Under the pieces are notes generated by a model, which was given only the letters and a program-made list of their open reading frames with translations, was not told the DNA's origin and did no database searches. DNA of 64,000 nucleotides, taken from positions 310,001-374,000 of the forward strand of contig JAWKUB010000005.1 in NCBI GenBank assembly GCA_041398745.1, given 5' to 3'. The translations under genes and the position numbers were made by a program. Source of the stretch: JACKHO01 sp041398745 (GTDB taxonomy: Bacteria > Planctomycetota > Planctomycetia > Planctomycetales > Planctomycetaceae). Positions 8,727 through 17,440 of the stretch are shown here, in pieces; the stretch's first letter is position 1; each line of letters opens with the position of its first letter.

Positions 8727-10232
8727 CTACTTCTCCGGCGGTGAATTGAGTTTCTCGATCGCATCGAATCCAAATTGCACAACCACGGCCATGAGTGCGG
8801 CTGGGATGGCTCCTTCCAGAATGAGGCCGGTGTCGTTCAGTCGAATCCCCGTAATGATGGGTTGACCGAATCCTCCGGCACCAATCAGGGCGCCCAGGGT
8901 GGCGAAACCGACGTTCATGACTGCTGCCGTTTTGATTCCACCCAGAATGCTGCGGGATGCCAGGGGCAGTTCGATGTTCAGCAGCCGATACCCTGCGGGT
9001 AAGCCGAGAGCGAGGGCTGCCTGCTGATGTTGCGGCGATATCGATTTCAGGCCTGTGTGCGTGTTTCGGACAATGGGGAGCAGGCTGTAGAGCAGCAGGG
9101 CGGTAATGGCCGTGGCGGAGCCGGTTCCAATACTGGCCATCCCGAGGAAAGCCATGAGCGGCATAAGCATGACCAGCAATGCCAGCGACGGAATGGTTTG
9201 AATAATCCCGACGACGCCGAGGACCGCACTGCCGAACTGCGGGAACTTCACGGCGACAATTCCCAGCGGAATTGCCAGCAGAATGGCAGGAATGAGGGAT
9301 TTCCGCACGAGGTCCAAATGTTCGAGCGTGCGTCGGAATAGCCGCCCGGCCAGTGTGCTCTTTTCGACATTTGCTTTCACACCGAACAGATCAAAAACCA
9401 AGTCGGCCGCGACCTGTGATTCCGTTACGCGCTCGACTTCCGTTCGCGCATTGGACGCCGTCATTGTTGGTTCATCAATACTCGACTGCAGACGTTCAAT
9501 GGATTGCACAACTTCAGGATGCCGTTTCGCCAAATCAGCTCGATACAGAACGACGGCGTCGTAGCGCGGGAAGTAGTTGCGGTCATCTTCCAGGAGTACC
9601 AAATCATGGACTTTGATTTTCGCGTCAGTGGAGTAGGCGTCGGTGACGTCAATGGTCCCCAAATCGATTTGCCGATACGCCAGGTCGTGGTCGAGTCCTG
9701 AGACCTTGGATGGAGTCAGCCCATATGCTGCCTGAAGTCCGGGCCAACCGTCCTGTCGGGCCATGAATTCATTTCCGAACCCGTATACCAGGTCGGGATG
9801 GCGAGTCAAATCTGAGACAGTTTTGACGCCAAGTTCCTCAGCTCGCGACCTCTTCAGAGCCAGGGCGTAAGTGTTGTTGAATCCCAGCGGTTCACTCATG
9901 TGAATGCCACGCCGCTGCAGCAGCTCGCGCATTTCTTCGAGAGTCTTCGCTTCTTCGCCCCCCAGAATCTCTTCTCGAATTGTCCCTGTGTATTCCACGT
10001 ACGCGTCGAGTTCGCCGTTTACCAATGATTCGAATACGAGTTTGGTGCCGCCCAGTTCTCGATAATGAATGGCTGGCTGATTCGCATCTTCTGCGAGTTG
10101 CTTCAGACATTCACCAAGAATGACCGACTCGGTGAACTTCTTTGATCCCACCCGAATTCCCTCGGGCTGAAATGAGAAAGGAATGAATGCCAGTAGCAAC
10201 AGTAGGGCGATAATGATGGTGAGCTTTTTCAT
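8727..10232 (-). CDS. Osmoprotectant ABC transporter: binding protein fused to permease
   Basis: This 501-residue protein joins two transporter parts. Residues about 25-300 are an OpuAC-type substrate-binding domain (RVGSKKFTESVILGE, YVEYTGTIREEILG, YSTDAKI), behind an N-terminal membrane anchor. Residues about 310-495 are a ProW/OpuBB-type permease with the EAA-loop region (ALALGLPAGYRLLNIELPLA) and GALIGAGGFG. The likely substrates are glycine betaine, choline or a similar compound. The gene overlaps the upstream ATPase gene by 4 bp (ATGA), showing translational coupling. The order binding protein then permease is the reverse of well-known fusions such as OpuABC, in which the permease is N-terminal. 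Confidence 0.9.
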   Translation of the reverse strand: MKKLTIIIALLLLLAFIPFSFQPEGIRVGSKKFTESVILGECLKQLAEDANQPAIHYRELGGTKLVFESLVNGELDAYVEYTGTIREEILGGEEAKTLEEMRELLQRRGIHMSEPLGFNNTYALALKRSRAEELGVKTVSDLTRHPDLVYGFGNEFMARQDGWPGLQAAYGLTPSKVSGLDHDLAYRQIDLGTIDVTDAYSTDAKIKVHDLVLLEDDRNYFPRYDAVVLYRADLAKRHPEVVQSIERLQSSIDEPTMTASNARTEVERVTESQVAADLVFDLFGVKANVEKSTLAGRLFRRTLEHLDLVRKSLIPAILLAIPLGIVAVKFPQFGSAVLGVVGIIQTIPSLALLVMLMPLMAFLGMASIGTGSATAITALLLYSLLPIVRNTHTGLKSISPQHQQAALALGLPAGYRLLNIELPLASRSILGGIKTAAVMNVGFATLGALIGAGGFGQPIITGIRLNDTGLILEGAIPAALMAVVVQFGFDAIEKLNSPPEK

Positions 10233-10972
10233 GCATTTGCTCCCGGCAGTTCTGAGCGCTGCGCCTTGATGAACCGTGCGACGAAATCATTCGCGGGCGT
10301 CTCGACCAGTTGCCGAATGCTGCCGCGCTGGACTATGTGCCCCGCATCGAGCAGGAGAATTTCGTCGGCGAAATAGCAGGCCTCGTTCAGGTCGTGTGTG
10401 ACCATGACCACCGTTTTGTTGAGCTGCCGGAAAATCGTGCGTAAGTCTTCCTGCAACTCGAACCGGATGATGGGGTCCAGGGCCCCGAGCGGTTCATCCA
10501 GGAGTAGCACCGCAGGATCGAGCATGAGGGCACGCATGAGTCCGACGCGTTGCCGCTGACCACCGGAGAGTTGTCCCGGGAAACGCGTCAGCGAGTCTTC
10601 CGGCAACCGCACGAGATGAGACAACTCCGAAATGCGGTTGCGAATGCGCTCGTCATCCCATTTCAAATACCGGCTGACCAGTGCCACGTTGTCGAATGCC
10701 GAAAGATGCGGAAACAATCCACCCTCCTGGATGACGTAACCAATCCGGCGTCGCACTTCCTCCAGCTTGTCCGGCTGAAGCGGTGTACCAGCGAACAAGA
10801 CGGTGCCGGTACTGGGACTCAGCAGGCCGAGCATGAGCTTCAGCATGGTCGACTTGCCGCAGCCGCTGGTTCCCAGCAGGACATATGAGTGTTCGGCCTG
10901 CAACTTCAGAGTTGTCGATTGTAGCGCGACCGTTGTTCCAAACTGCTTCGAGACGTTCTGGAATTCAAACAT
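10229..10972 (-). CDS. Osmoprotectant ABC transporter ATP-binding protein
   Basis: A 247-residue ABC ATPase of the ProV/OpuA type. Motifs are the Walker A GTSGCGKST, the Q-loop VIQEGGLFPH, the signature LSGGQRQRV, the Walker B VLLLDEP and the switch histidine in VTHDLNEA. It lacks the C-terminal CBS pair found in longer homologues such as ProV, so osmotic gating through CBS domains is not expected. The ATG at 10972 matches the usual family start (MFEFQNVSKQFG); a TTG 75 bases upstream is possible but unlikely. It is the first gene of a two-gene operon with the fused binding protein-permease, overlapping it by 4 bp. Confidence 0.92.
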   Translation of the reverse strand: MFEFQNVSKQFGTTVALQSTTLKLQAEHSYVLLGTSGCGKSTMLKLMLGLLSPSTGTVLFAGTPLQPDKLEEVRRRIGYVIQEGGLFPHLSAFDNVALVSRYLKWDDERIRNRISELSHLVRLPEDSLTRFPGQLSGGQRQRVGLMRALMLDPAVLLLDEPLGALDPIIRFELQEDLRTIFRQLNKTVVMVTHDLNEACYFADEILLLDAGHIVQRGSIRQLVETPANDFVARFIKAQRSELPGANA

Positions 10973-11390
10973 TCCGGCTGTCAGCTCCCCGTCAAATGTG
11001 AGTTTTGGGCCGTCTTTCGATGAGTTCAGCGTAACCGAAGACCGCAAAACCGTGTCTTTGCCTACTCCTTAGGCGGAAGTTGTCGCGATTTACAACTCAC
11101 ATTCGGCGAGGAATTGCAAAAAGGTGGAATCCACAACCGGTAGCTGGGGGGATTTGCAGTGCAGAAGTATCAGCTGCATGAGATCCTAACGGTGATTTGC
11201 CTTCCAGGCAGCGACGACGGAGGGCACGTTGTCCAATCTTCTGGATGAGTTGCACGAGCTCATCCTGCCGCGCACGGTTACGCAGAGCGAAGGATTCGGG
11301 GTGACATACGCGGGTTAAATCCCAAGGTTATTATCTGGCAGTTTCTCATGCCCCGTGCGAAACGTCGAACCGCATCGCCGGAAGGATGGA
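10973..11390. other. Intergenic region, about 420 bp
   Basis: Between the divergent ATPase gene and the decayed gene there is no credible open frame and no hairpin that I could find. It should hold the promoter for the osmoprotectant operon. Parts may be remnants of the N-terminal half of the decayed gene, but I could not read them in any frame. Confidence 0.4.
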
Positions 11391-12194
11391 ATGACGGTCG
11401 CCGAACTCGCCATGAAAGTTTTTGACGCACATCACCTCGACCGTGAAGTGTCGCCCCAAAGAGAAGTAAGCGACGACTGAATTGAGGAGTTTGCCAATAC
11501 GCTGCTGAAATCTACACCGGAGGACGCGGCCCATGCGGTTGGAGCGGTACTGGCTGAAGGGATTGCCCCCATGACCATCGCTGAAGCGGTCGCTGTGGCA
11601 GCGAACCAGTTGGTCTTACGTGATCCCGGTCGGCCTGCAGAATGGGCACAGCCCAACAAACCAGCGGGTAGTGTGCATGGCGATTCTGTCGGCGTGCATG
11701 CGTCCGATACGGCGAATGCGTGGCGGCAAATTGTCGCCGTTTCAAATCGTCGCAATGCGATGGCGAGTCTCATTCTCGCCGGCTGGGGTGTGGCGCGGGA
11801 CAGTGGTGTGCGTCATTACGCGAATTTCGCTCCAAGACCGCTGGCAGAACAACTCGAAGGACTCACCACGACCGATCCCGACTGCCTGATGCTGGAACTG
11901 GACGGGGCCATTCGAGAACAGAATCAGGAACGTTCTTGTGCCGTGACGCAGCATTATCTGATCGCAGGACACTCGGCTCAGCCTGTGTTCGATTTACTGT
12001 TGAAGTACGCCTGTAGCGAAGACGGTGCCCTGCACGCTGAGAAATACTTCTGGACGGTGCAGAATGAGTATCACACATTGCGACCACGTTTCCGCAATGC
12101 ACAACTCGTCGCACTCGCCCGCATCACCAGCAGCGCCGACGGAACTCCCGCCCCCGGCGTCGACATTGCCCGCGAGCTACTCGCGAGAAGTTGA
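11391..12194 (+). pseudogene. Decayed gene: C-terminal part of a larger protein, interrupted by an in-frame stop
   Basis: One frame reads from an ATG at 11391 (MTVAELAMKVFDAHHLDRE) into a TGA at 11478-11480 and continues in the same frame without a shift (IEEFANTLLKSTPEDAAHAV), then through an ATG at 11571 to a stop at 12194. The part after the stop holds conserved-looking blocks such as SVHGDSVGVHASDTANAWR and SEDGALHAEKYFWT, and begins mid-domain. No N-terminal part is readable upstream. This looks like the C-terminal portion of a longer enzyme-like protein that has lost its start and gained a stop. If the 11571 frame is still used, it would encode 207 residues. I do not know the family's function. 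Confidence 0.5.
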
Positions 12195-12241
12195 GTCGAG
12201 ACTGATGGCGGGAGCGGCTTTCCAAACTCAGGGTCTTGCAC

Positions 12242-12862
12242 CTACGGCAGAGGCTGCACTTCCACCTTGCGGATGCTCACAACGCTACCAGGGTCGTGCT
12301 GCTGAAAGGCGAAATGGCCTTCCGGGAAAGTCTTGGCGAAATCGAGGTATTCGTAGAGTTCGTTGCCATCGACAGTGATTTTAATGCGGGTCATTTCACG
12401 CCCGCGCCACACGTCATCTCGCACCTCAAGTTCGTAAGTGAACCAGGTGTCTGGCTTCACATGCTGCTGGTAAACGTGGCAGAACCCATAAAGCGATCCC
12501 GTGCGGATAGGATCACGGTGAGTGCTGTCAATTTGAGCTTCATAACCATCGACAAATCCTGGTTCTGGTTTGGTGCGGAAGTAGAGACCGGAGTTGCCAC
12601 CATCATTGATTTTGACTTCTGCCCGGTAACGAAAGTTCTTGTACGGTCCGGTCGTGGTGACCAGCATGGAAGGCTGGCCGGTGCCGGTAATTGCACCATC
12701 TTTGACTTCCCAGTTGCTGTCCTCGCGACCGACCTTCTTCCAGCCATCGAGTGACTTTCCGTCGAACAGCGATATCCATTTGGCGTCATCAGCCTGGGCC
12801 AGATTGACCATAAAGCAGAGCGACAATACGAAAAAACAAAAAGTCCATCGGTGTGCGAGCAT
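12242..12862 (-). CDS. Secreted DUF1080 (3-keto-disaccharide hydrolase-like) protein
   Basis: A 206-residue protein with a signal peptide (MLAHRWTFCFFVLSLCF, cleavage near AQADD) followed by one DUF1080 domain. Family features are SLFDGKSLDGWK at the start, SGLYFRTKP in the middle and VSIRKVEVQPLP as the last strand. The fold is a concanavalin-like beta-sandwich; some members hydrolyse 3-keto-glycosides, others probably bind sugars. Planctomycetes carry dozens. The frame extends 49 codons upstream, but that part is made of a dispersed inverted repeat (12945-13022), so the ATG at 12862, directly at the signal peptide, is the true start. It lies downstream of the DUF1549 gene on the same strand. 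Confidence 0.92.
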   Translation of the reverse strand: MLAHRWTFCFFVLSLCFMVNLAQADDAKWISLFDGKSLDGWKKVGREDSNWEVKDGAITGTGQPSMLVTTTGPYKNFRYRAEVKINDGGNSGLYFRTKPEPGFVDGYEAQIDSTHRDPIRTGSLYGFCHVYQQHVKPDTWFTYELEVRDDVWRGREMTRIKITVDGNELYEYLDFAKTFPEGHFAFQQHDPGSVVSIRKVEVQPLP

Positions 12863-12944
12863 TGCGTATACCTTGAGTTGCGATGTTGTCGATTCCATCG
12901 AACGAGATGAAACCGCTGACGAATTGAATGCCCCCCCAGAGATT

Positions 12945-13022
12945 GTTTCAAAACCTTCCAGCCTGCGACGGACGTTCTGGGAAAACACAGACAGGAATGT
13001 CTGTGCCACCGGGTTTTGAAAC
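12945..13022. repeat. 78-bp inverted-repeat element, copy A
   Basis: GTTTCAAAACC (12945-12955) and GGTTTTGAAAC (13012-13022) are perfect 11-bp terminal inverted repeats. Inside, CACAGACA GGAA TGTCTGTG (12986-13005) forms a perfect 8-bp hairpin. A related copy lies at 42652-42733, sharing AAACCTTCCAGCC, CTGGGAAA and CCGGGTTTTGAAACT. Size and structure suit a MITE- or REP-like dispersed element. It falls just upstream of the DUF1080 gene and creates a spurious N-terminal extension there. Confidence 0.75.
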
Positions 13023-13115
13023 TACCTCTAAGGTCTTCATCAGAAAAGTGTATCAGCCGATTGGCAGTGCGTCCTGCCTGCTCGCCAATAAACTGGATGA
13101 TGTCCTCTGGTCAGC

Positions 13116-15323
13116 TCAGCGATAGAGCAGAAACTCGTTTGAGTTGAGAACAGCCCAGGCGACGTTTTCGAATCCTGCACGGCGGTCCGCACTGGTTTCG
13201 ATGTGCTGCGTGAGGCTACTGAGTTCTGCCGGTGACGGGGCTCGCGTGAGTGCCGACCAGTAGAGAGAGGTAATGAAATCAGTGGGACTCATGTTCTGCT
13301 GCACGGCGTCGGCAACGAGCCCCTTTTCACTGTTAAGTGACTTGGAAATGATTTCGCCGCTGACCAGTTCAAATGTCTGGGCCAGTGTCGTTTCGTTGGT
13401 TCGTTCACATTCGCAGCTTTGCAGCCGGTTCGGTTTGCCGAACAACCGCAGGAAGACGTCTCCGGCTTCTGGTTTTGCGTAACGGAATTCACCGTTGCGG
13501 ACGCCAACGAGTTGTACGGCACGAGTGCCCGCATCATGACCGCCGAAAGGGACGCGGGCGTTGAGTACCTGGGCAATGGCGTCGAGTGTTTGCTCTGCAG
13601 TGAGTCGTCGCGGGGCAGGGTGCGAAAAGCAGAGTTCATCATGGACATTCGTCTCATTTGGCACCGAGGCCAACTGATATGTGCTCGAATTCATGATCAG
13701 CCGGATGAGGTGCCGTGCATCAAACCCACTGCTGACGAATTCGTCGGTCAGCATTTCGAACAGTTCGGGATTCACCGGCGGATTGGTAGCCCGGAAGTCA
13801 TCAATGGGGTCGACAATTCCGCGCCCCATGACCTGAAACCAAATGCGGTTGGCCTGAGTCGCTGCAAACCGACGGTTGTCCGGCGCTCGCAGCCAGTTTG
13901 CGAGTTGTTGGAGACGGTCGGACTCGGGTAAGTCGGTGACTGGATTGGCCACTTCACCAAGGAAACGAATTTCCGCTGGCTGTCCGGTGCGGACGTTCTT
14001 GACTTCCCCTTCGTCTTTGACTTTCACAATTTGTTCGCCAACGAATTCGTGCTTGTCACTTTTGTCGCGGCGTTTGTTCTCGATGATTTCGTAGTCGATG
14101 CGGGCGAAGAAGTTCGCCCAGTTGTAATAGTCGTCTTGCGTCCAGCGGTCGAAAGGATGGTTGTGGCACTTGGCACAAGTCAGCCGCACGCCGAGAAAGA
14201 GTTGAGCCGTTGTTTCGGCTCGTTCCTCGTAGGTACGCAGGGCTCTGTAGAAGTTGGTCTGAGGCACGGTGTACGTGCTGCCTCGGGCTTCAATGAGGCT
14301 GGCTGCCAGTTCATTGAGCGGAGTATTTGCCGCGACTTGTTGCCGTATCCAGTTGTGATACGCCGGGAGGCCTTTGGCATCGAGAGTCTTCTCCTCGGCC
14401 CGCAGCAGGTCGGCCCAACGCTGCGTTTGCTGGTCAACAAACTCGGGCGATTCCAGCAGTCGGTCAATGAGTTTGCTGCGCTTTTCCGGTTCACTCGAAC
14501 TGACGAACTGGCGAGCTGCCTCTGAAGATGGCAGCAGGCCTGTCAGGTCGAGATAGGCCCGCCGAATGAACGTCGCATCATCGCACAGCGGAGAGGGGTT
14601 CATGCTCAGCCGTTTGAGTTGCTCGAACACCAACTCATCAACACGATTTTGCACTGGCGGTGAATTAAACTCAAAACCGGGACGTGGCTGGACAAACTCC
14701 AAGCGTACGGCGGCCTGCTTATCGAGATAGCGGACCGTGACAGTGGTCAGTCCCGCAGATTCACTGGTCACCACGCCATTCGGCGAGACAAGGACAGACA
14801 GGGCCGAGGAGTCGTACACACATAATGAGGTGACGTCACGCTGGGTGCCGTCGCTCAGTTGGGCAATCGCTTTGATTTCTACTGGTGCGGCATTCGCAGG
14901 AACATTGGCAAACGCGGGAGTCACCTGCAGTTCCTGAACTCGTGGTGCCGTATTGGCGTCGTTAGGCAGTCCGGCGGAAATCCAGCCGAGAAGGATTTGA
15001 TATTCTGCCGAATCAGCAATGAGGCGGCGGCCCCCTTCGTGCGGCACCTGCATAACGGGCTTGAGCAATAGCAAGCTTTGCTCGGGATTCACCAAATCGA
15101 CACGGCGACCTTCGAGGCTGCGGGTGAGTTCGCGGTAGTCGGCAGTGGGACTTTGTCCACGTAACGAGAGCTTGAGCCCCCCTTTGCCGTGCTGATTGCC
15201 GTGACATGTGCCTTGATTGCATCCGGCCCGCGAGAGGACAGCCATGACGTCGTTACGAAACGAGACGGGTTCCGCGGCTGCGGTTCCACAAATCATGAGT
15301 GCCAGAACAAAACTAAAACGCAT
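13116..15323 (-). CDS. Secreted DUF1549/DUF1553 protein with bacterial Ig-like segment
   Basis: The 735-residue protein has a signal peptide (MRFSFVLALMICGTAAAEP), then a region with a CX4CH sequence (CNQGTCHG, about residue 35), a BIG2-like Ig segment (about 135-215), DUF1549 (about 230-430, ending in a haem-type CAKCHNHPFDRW) and DUF1553 (about 480-700). This arrangement is almost confined to planctomycetes and related bacteria; partner genes often encode DUF1501 proteins, but none is present here. The role is unknown; polysaccharide or glycoprotein metabolism at the cell surface has been suggested from context elsewhere. The ATG at 15323 is preferred over the frame start at 15374 because it begins at the signal peptide. 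Confidence 0.92.
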   Translation of the reverse strand: MRFSFVLALMICGTAAAEPVSFRNDVMAVLSRAGCNQGTCHGNQHGKGGLKLSLRGQSPTADYRELTRSLEGRRVDLVNPEQSLLLLKPVMQVPHEGGRRLIADSAEYQILLGWISAGLPNDANTAPRVQELQVTPAFANVPANAAPVEIKAIAQLSDGTQRDVTSLCVYDSSALSVLVSPNGVVTSESAGLTTVTVRYLDKQAAVRLEFVQPRPGFEFNSPPVQNRVDELVFEQLKRLSMNPSPLCDDATFIRRAYLDLTGLLPSSEAARQFVSSSEPEKRSKLIDRLLESPEFVDQQTQRWADLLRAEEKTLDAKGLPAYHNWIRQQVAANTPLNELAASLIEARGSTYTVPQTNFYRALRTYEERAETTAQLFLGVRLTCAKCHNHPFDRWTQDDYYNWANFFARIDYEIIENKRRDKSDKHEFVGEQIVKVKDEGEVKNVRTGQPAEIRFLGEVANPVTDLPESDRLQQLANWLRAPDNRRFAATQANRIWFQVMGRGIVDPIDDFRATNPPVNPELFEMLTDEFVSSGFDARHLIRLIMNSSTYQLASVPNETNVHDELCFSHPAPRRLTAEQTLDAIAQVLNARVPFGGHDAGTRAVQLVGVRNGEFRYAKPEAGDVFLRLFGKPNRLQSCECERTNETTLAQTFELVSGEIISKSLNSEKGLVADAVQQNMSPTDFITSLYWSALTRAPSPAELSSLTQHIETSADRRAGFENVAWAVLNSNEFLLYR

Positions 15324-15430
15324 GGCGGGATGTCGTGGCAGGAGAAACGTGCGAGGGAGGAATGAGCGTTCCATCGTAGCGGGATGATCAATCCAAGGCC
15401 AAGCAATAGAACGAAATCAACAGCGCATGA

Positions 15431-15464
15431 AAAAAGGTCGCACGTGGTTCACGTGCGACCTTTT
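15431..15464 (-). terminator. Strong intrinsic terminator after ilvC
   Basis: A 15-bp perfect stem, AAAAGGTCGCACGTG with CACGTGCGACCTTTT, loop GTT, is followed on the minus strand by six T. It lies about 160 bp past the ilvC stop, with the palindromic repeat in between, and 108 bp before the start of the next minus-strand gene, so it should end the ilvN-ilvC transcript. Confidence 0.85.
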
Positions 15465-15495
15465 CGAATTTCTGAATCACCGTTTTGCGATGATT

Positions 15496-15624
15496 TAGAG
15501 CATTTTCCGTTTTCGTACTCAGCTGTGAGCCGCGACGCATAAGCGGCCGGGCAAGACCATTGGCCCGAGGCCTGACGGCCTTCGGCTCACAAGTTGACTG
15601 AAAACCAATTCAAAACTTGCTCTA
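15496..15624. repeat. 129-bp palindromic element abutting ilvC
   Basis: The element starts TAGAGCA (15496) and ends TGCTCTA (15624). The two arms are imperfect inverted repeats of about 40 bp, each containing a TTTTC-rich stretch and ending in GTGAGCCG (15525-15532) and CGGCTCAC (15583-15590). The centre has further GC-rich inverted segments (GGCC...GGCCCGAGGCC). The last three bases are also the ilvC stop codon. Arms plus a GC core fit a MITE-like or REP-type element; whether it is present elsewhere in the genome needs a search. Confidence 0.65.
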
Positions 15625-16626
15625 GACTTCCTTGGAGTCGATCCAGCTCATCATGCTGCGGAGTTGGCGGCCGACTTCTTCGATTTGGTGATCGCGTTCG
15701 CGGCGACGTGTGGCCTTGAACGTGGCCTGGTTGGCCTTGTTCTCGAGAATCCAGTCGCGGGCGAATTCACCGCGTTGGATTTCGCCGAGAATCTTTTTCA
15801 TTTCGGCTTTGGTTTCAGCGGTCACAATGCGTGGGCCGCGGGTGTAGTCGCCGTATTCAGCGGTGTTCGAAACACTGTAACGCATGTAGTTCAGGCCGCC
15901 CTGGTAGAACAGGTCGACGATGAGCTTCAGTTCATGCATACATTCGAAGTAGGCCATTTCTGGCTGATAGCCGGCTTCCACCAGCACTTCGAAACCGGCC
16001 TTCACGAGGGCGGAAACACCACCGCACAACACAACCTGTTCACCGAACAGGTCGGTTTCGGTTTCTTCGGCGAAGGTGGTTTCGATGACACCACCACGAG
16101 TTCCGCCAATACCCTTGGCGTAAGCGAGGCCGAGCTTCTTCGAGGTTTCCGAGGCACCTGGGTAGAGTGCGATGAGAGACGGCACACCGCCTCCTTTTTC
16201 GTACTCGCTCCGGACGAGGTGTCCAGGCCCCTTCGGTGCCACGAGTACGGCATCTACACCTTCGGGCGGTGTGATTTGAGCGAAGTGGATATTGAATCCG
16301 TGCGAGCACATGAGCACGTTGCCGGGCTTCAGGCCAGCCTTGATTTCGTTGCGATAGACATCGCCCTGCACTTCGTCTGGCAGCAGGATGTTCACCAAAT
16401 CGCCCGCTTCAGCGGCCTCGGCAGCGGATACTGGGCTGAATCCGTGGCTAACTGCGAGGTCGTAGTTCTTGGAACCTTTACGCTGACCAACGATGACGTT
16501 GCAGCCGCTGTCACGCAGGTTTTGTGCTTGTGCGTGCCCCTGACTTCCATAGCCAATAATGGCAATGGTCTTGTCCTTAAGGAGCGAGAGATCGGCATCG
16601 TCGTCGTAGTAAATTGTGACTGGCAT
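15622..16626 (-). CDS. ilvC: Ketol-acid reductoisomerase
   Basis: IlvC converts 2-acetolactate or 2-aceto-2-hydroxybutyrate to dihydroxy acids, using NADPH and Mg2+, in valine, leucine and isoleucine synthesis. The 334-residue length marks the short class I form. The Rossmann motif IGYGSQGHAQAQN, the LVAPKGPGHLVR segment, and the Mg-binding region (ETETDLFGEQ, CMHELKLIVDLFYQGG) are all present. The ATG at 16626 starts the usual MPVTIYYDDDAD; a TTG three codons upstream is in frame. It lies 94 bp downstream of ilvN on the same strand, forming an operon that lacks ilvB. The stop codon overlaps the edge of the palindromic element. Confidence 0.97.
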   Translation of the reverse strand: MPVTIYYDDDADLSLLKDKTIAIIGYGSQGHAQAQNLRDSGCNVIVGQRKGSKNYDLAVSHGFSPVSAAEAAEAGDLVNILLPDEVQGDVYRNEIKAGLKPGNVLMCSHGFNIHFAQITPPEGVDAVLVAPKGPGHLVRSEYEKGGGVPSLIALYPGASETSKKLGLAYAKGIGGTRGGVIETTFAEETETDLFGEQVVLCGGVSALVKAGFEVLVEAGYQPEMAYFECMHELKLIVDLFYQGGLNYMRYSVSNTAEYGDYTRGPRIVTAETKAEMKKILGEIQRGEFARDWILENKANQATFKATRRRERDHQIEEVGRQLRSMMSWIDSKEV

Positions 16627-16720
16627 GGCATTCAAACCGTAAAACTAAAGAAACAAGTTGTCCGCAGGCGACCCCGCGAGTCCCGTAATAACGTGCAGCG
16701 ATTCGACGTTCTTCACCCCG

Positions 16721-17260
16721 CTAAGCGGGCTGTTCGAGGTCTGCTGCGTGTGTGGGATCACCCACTTCGATTTCTGCCGACATGGAGTCGGTACGTCCCA
16801 GTGCAATGCGGCCCGTACGCGCCATTTCGATGATTCCGAATGGGCGAACCGCTTCGATAAAGGCTTCGATTTTCCGTTCCTGCCCCGCGATTTCGATCAT
16901 GACATGATCGGAGCTCACGTCGACAATTCGAGCGCGGAAAATGTCTACCAGTTCCTTCACCTCACTGCGGCGTCCTGGCTCAGTGCGGATTTTGATAAGC
17001 ATCAAATCGCGTTCGACGAACTCAGTGCCGGAGAAATCGACCACTTTCACAATGGTGACGATTTTTTCCAGTTGCTTCCGTACCTGATCCAGGTCCCGAT
17101 CGTTTCCGTTGACGACAAACGTCAACCGCGACAACTCGGGGTTTTCCGTGGGACCAACAGCCAGGCTGTCGATGTTAAAGGCGCGCGAGGCCAGCATGCC
17201 GGAAATGTGTGCCAACACACCGGGCTGGTTTTGCACGAGGGCAGAGAGAACGTGACGCAT
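16721..17260 (-). CDS. ilvN: Acetolactate synthase small (regulatory) subunit
   Basis: This 179-residue protein is the regulatory subunit of acetolactate synthase (IlvN/IlvH type), which binds valine for feedback inhibition and activates the catalytic subunit. An N-terminal ACT domain (MRHVLSALVQNQPGVLAHI, GMLASRAFNIDSLAVG) covers residues 1-75, and the ALS_ss_C domain (VERDLMLIKI to FGIIEMARTGRIALGR) covers about 83-160. The ATG at 17260 matches family starts. The gene is followed by ilvC in the same direction. The catalytic subunit gene is not in the window. Confidence 0.96.
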   Translation of the reverse strand: MRHVLSALVQNQPGVLAHISGMLASRAFNIDSLAVGPTENPELSRLTFVVNGNDRDLDQVRKQLEKIVTIVKVVDFSGTEFVERDLMLIKIRTEPGRRSEVKELVDIFRARIVDVSSDHVMIEIAGQERKIEAFIEAVRPFGIIEMARTGRIALGRTDSMSAEIEVGDPTHAADLEQPA

Positions 17261-17440
17261 CGAACCACAACTCAGTTCGGAGAAGTAGCGGCGGCCACTC
17301 AATGGACCGATCGCTTAAATGAATCAGGCGAGCAGTGTATCTACACCCGGTAGCGGTCACAACGCAGTCGGGCTGCTGGAAAGAGGGATCGGTGAATCGC
17401 CATTCAGAATCGTCACAATCGGCAAGGTCACCCTGCCTTC

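Noticed and set aside
11478..11480. Selenocysteine at the in-frame TGA
   Set aside because: No SECIS-like hairpin follows the TGA and the upstream part has no identifiable start, so decay is simpler.
12863..13009. N-terminal extension of the DUF1080 protein (MAQTFLSVF...)
   Set aside because: The extension is encoded by the dispersed inverted repeat and lies before an obvious signal peptide.
15664..16833. 389-codon open frame on the plus strand opposite ilvC and the end of ilvN
   Set aside because: It is antisense to two well-supported genes, its translation has no recognisable domain, and long antisense frames are expected at this GC content.
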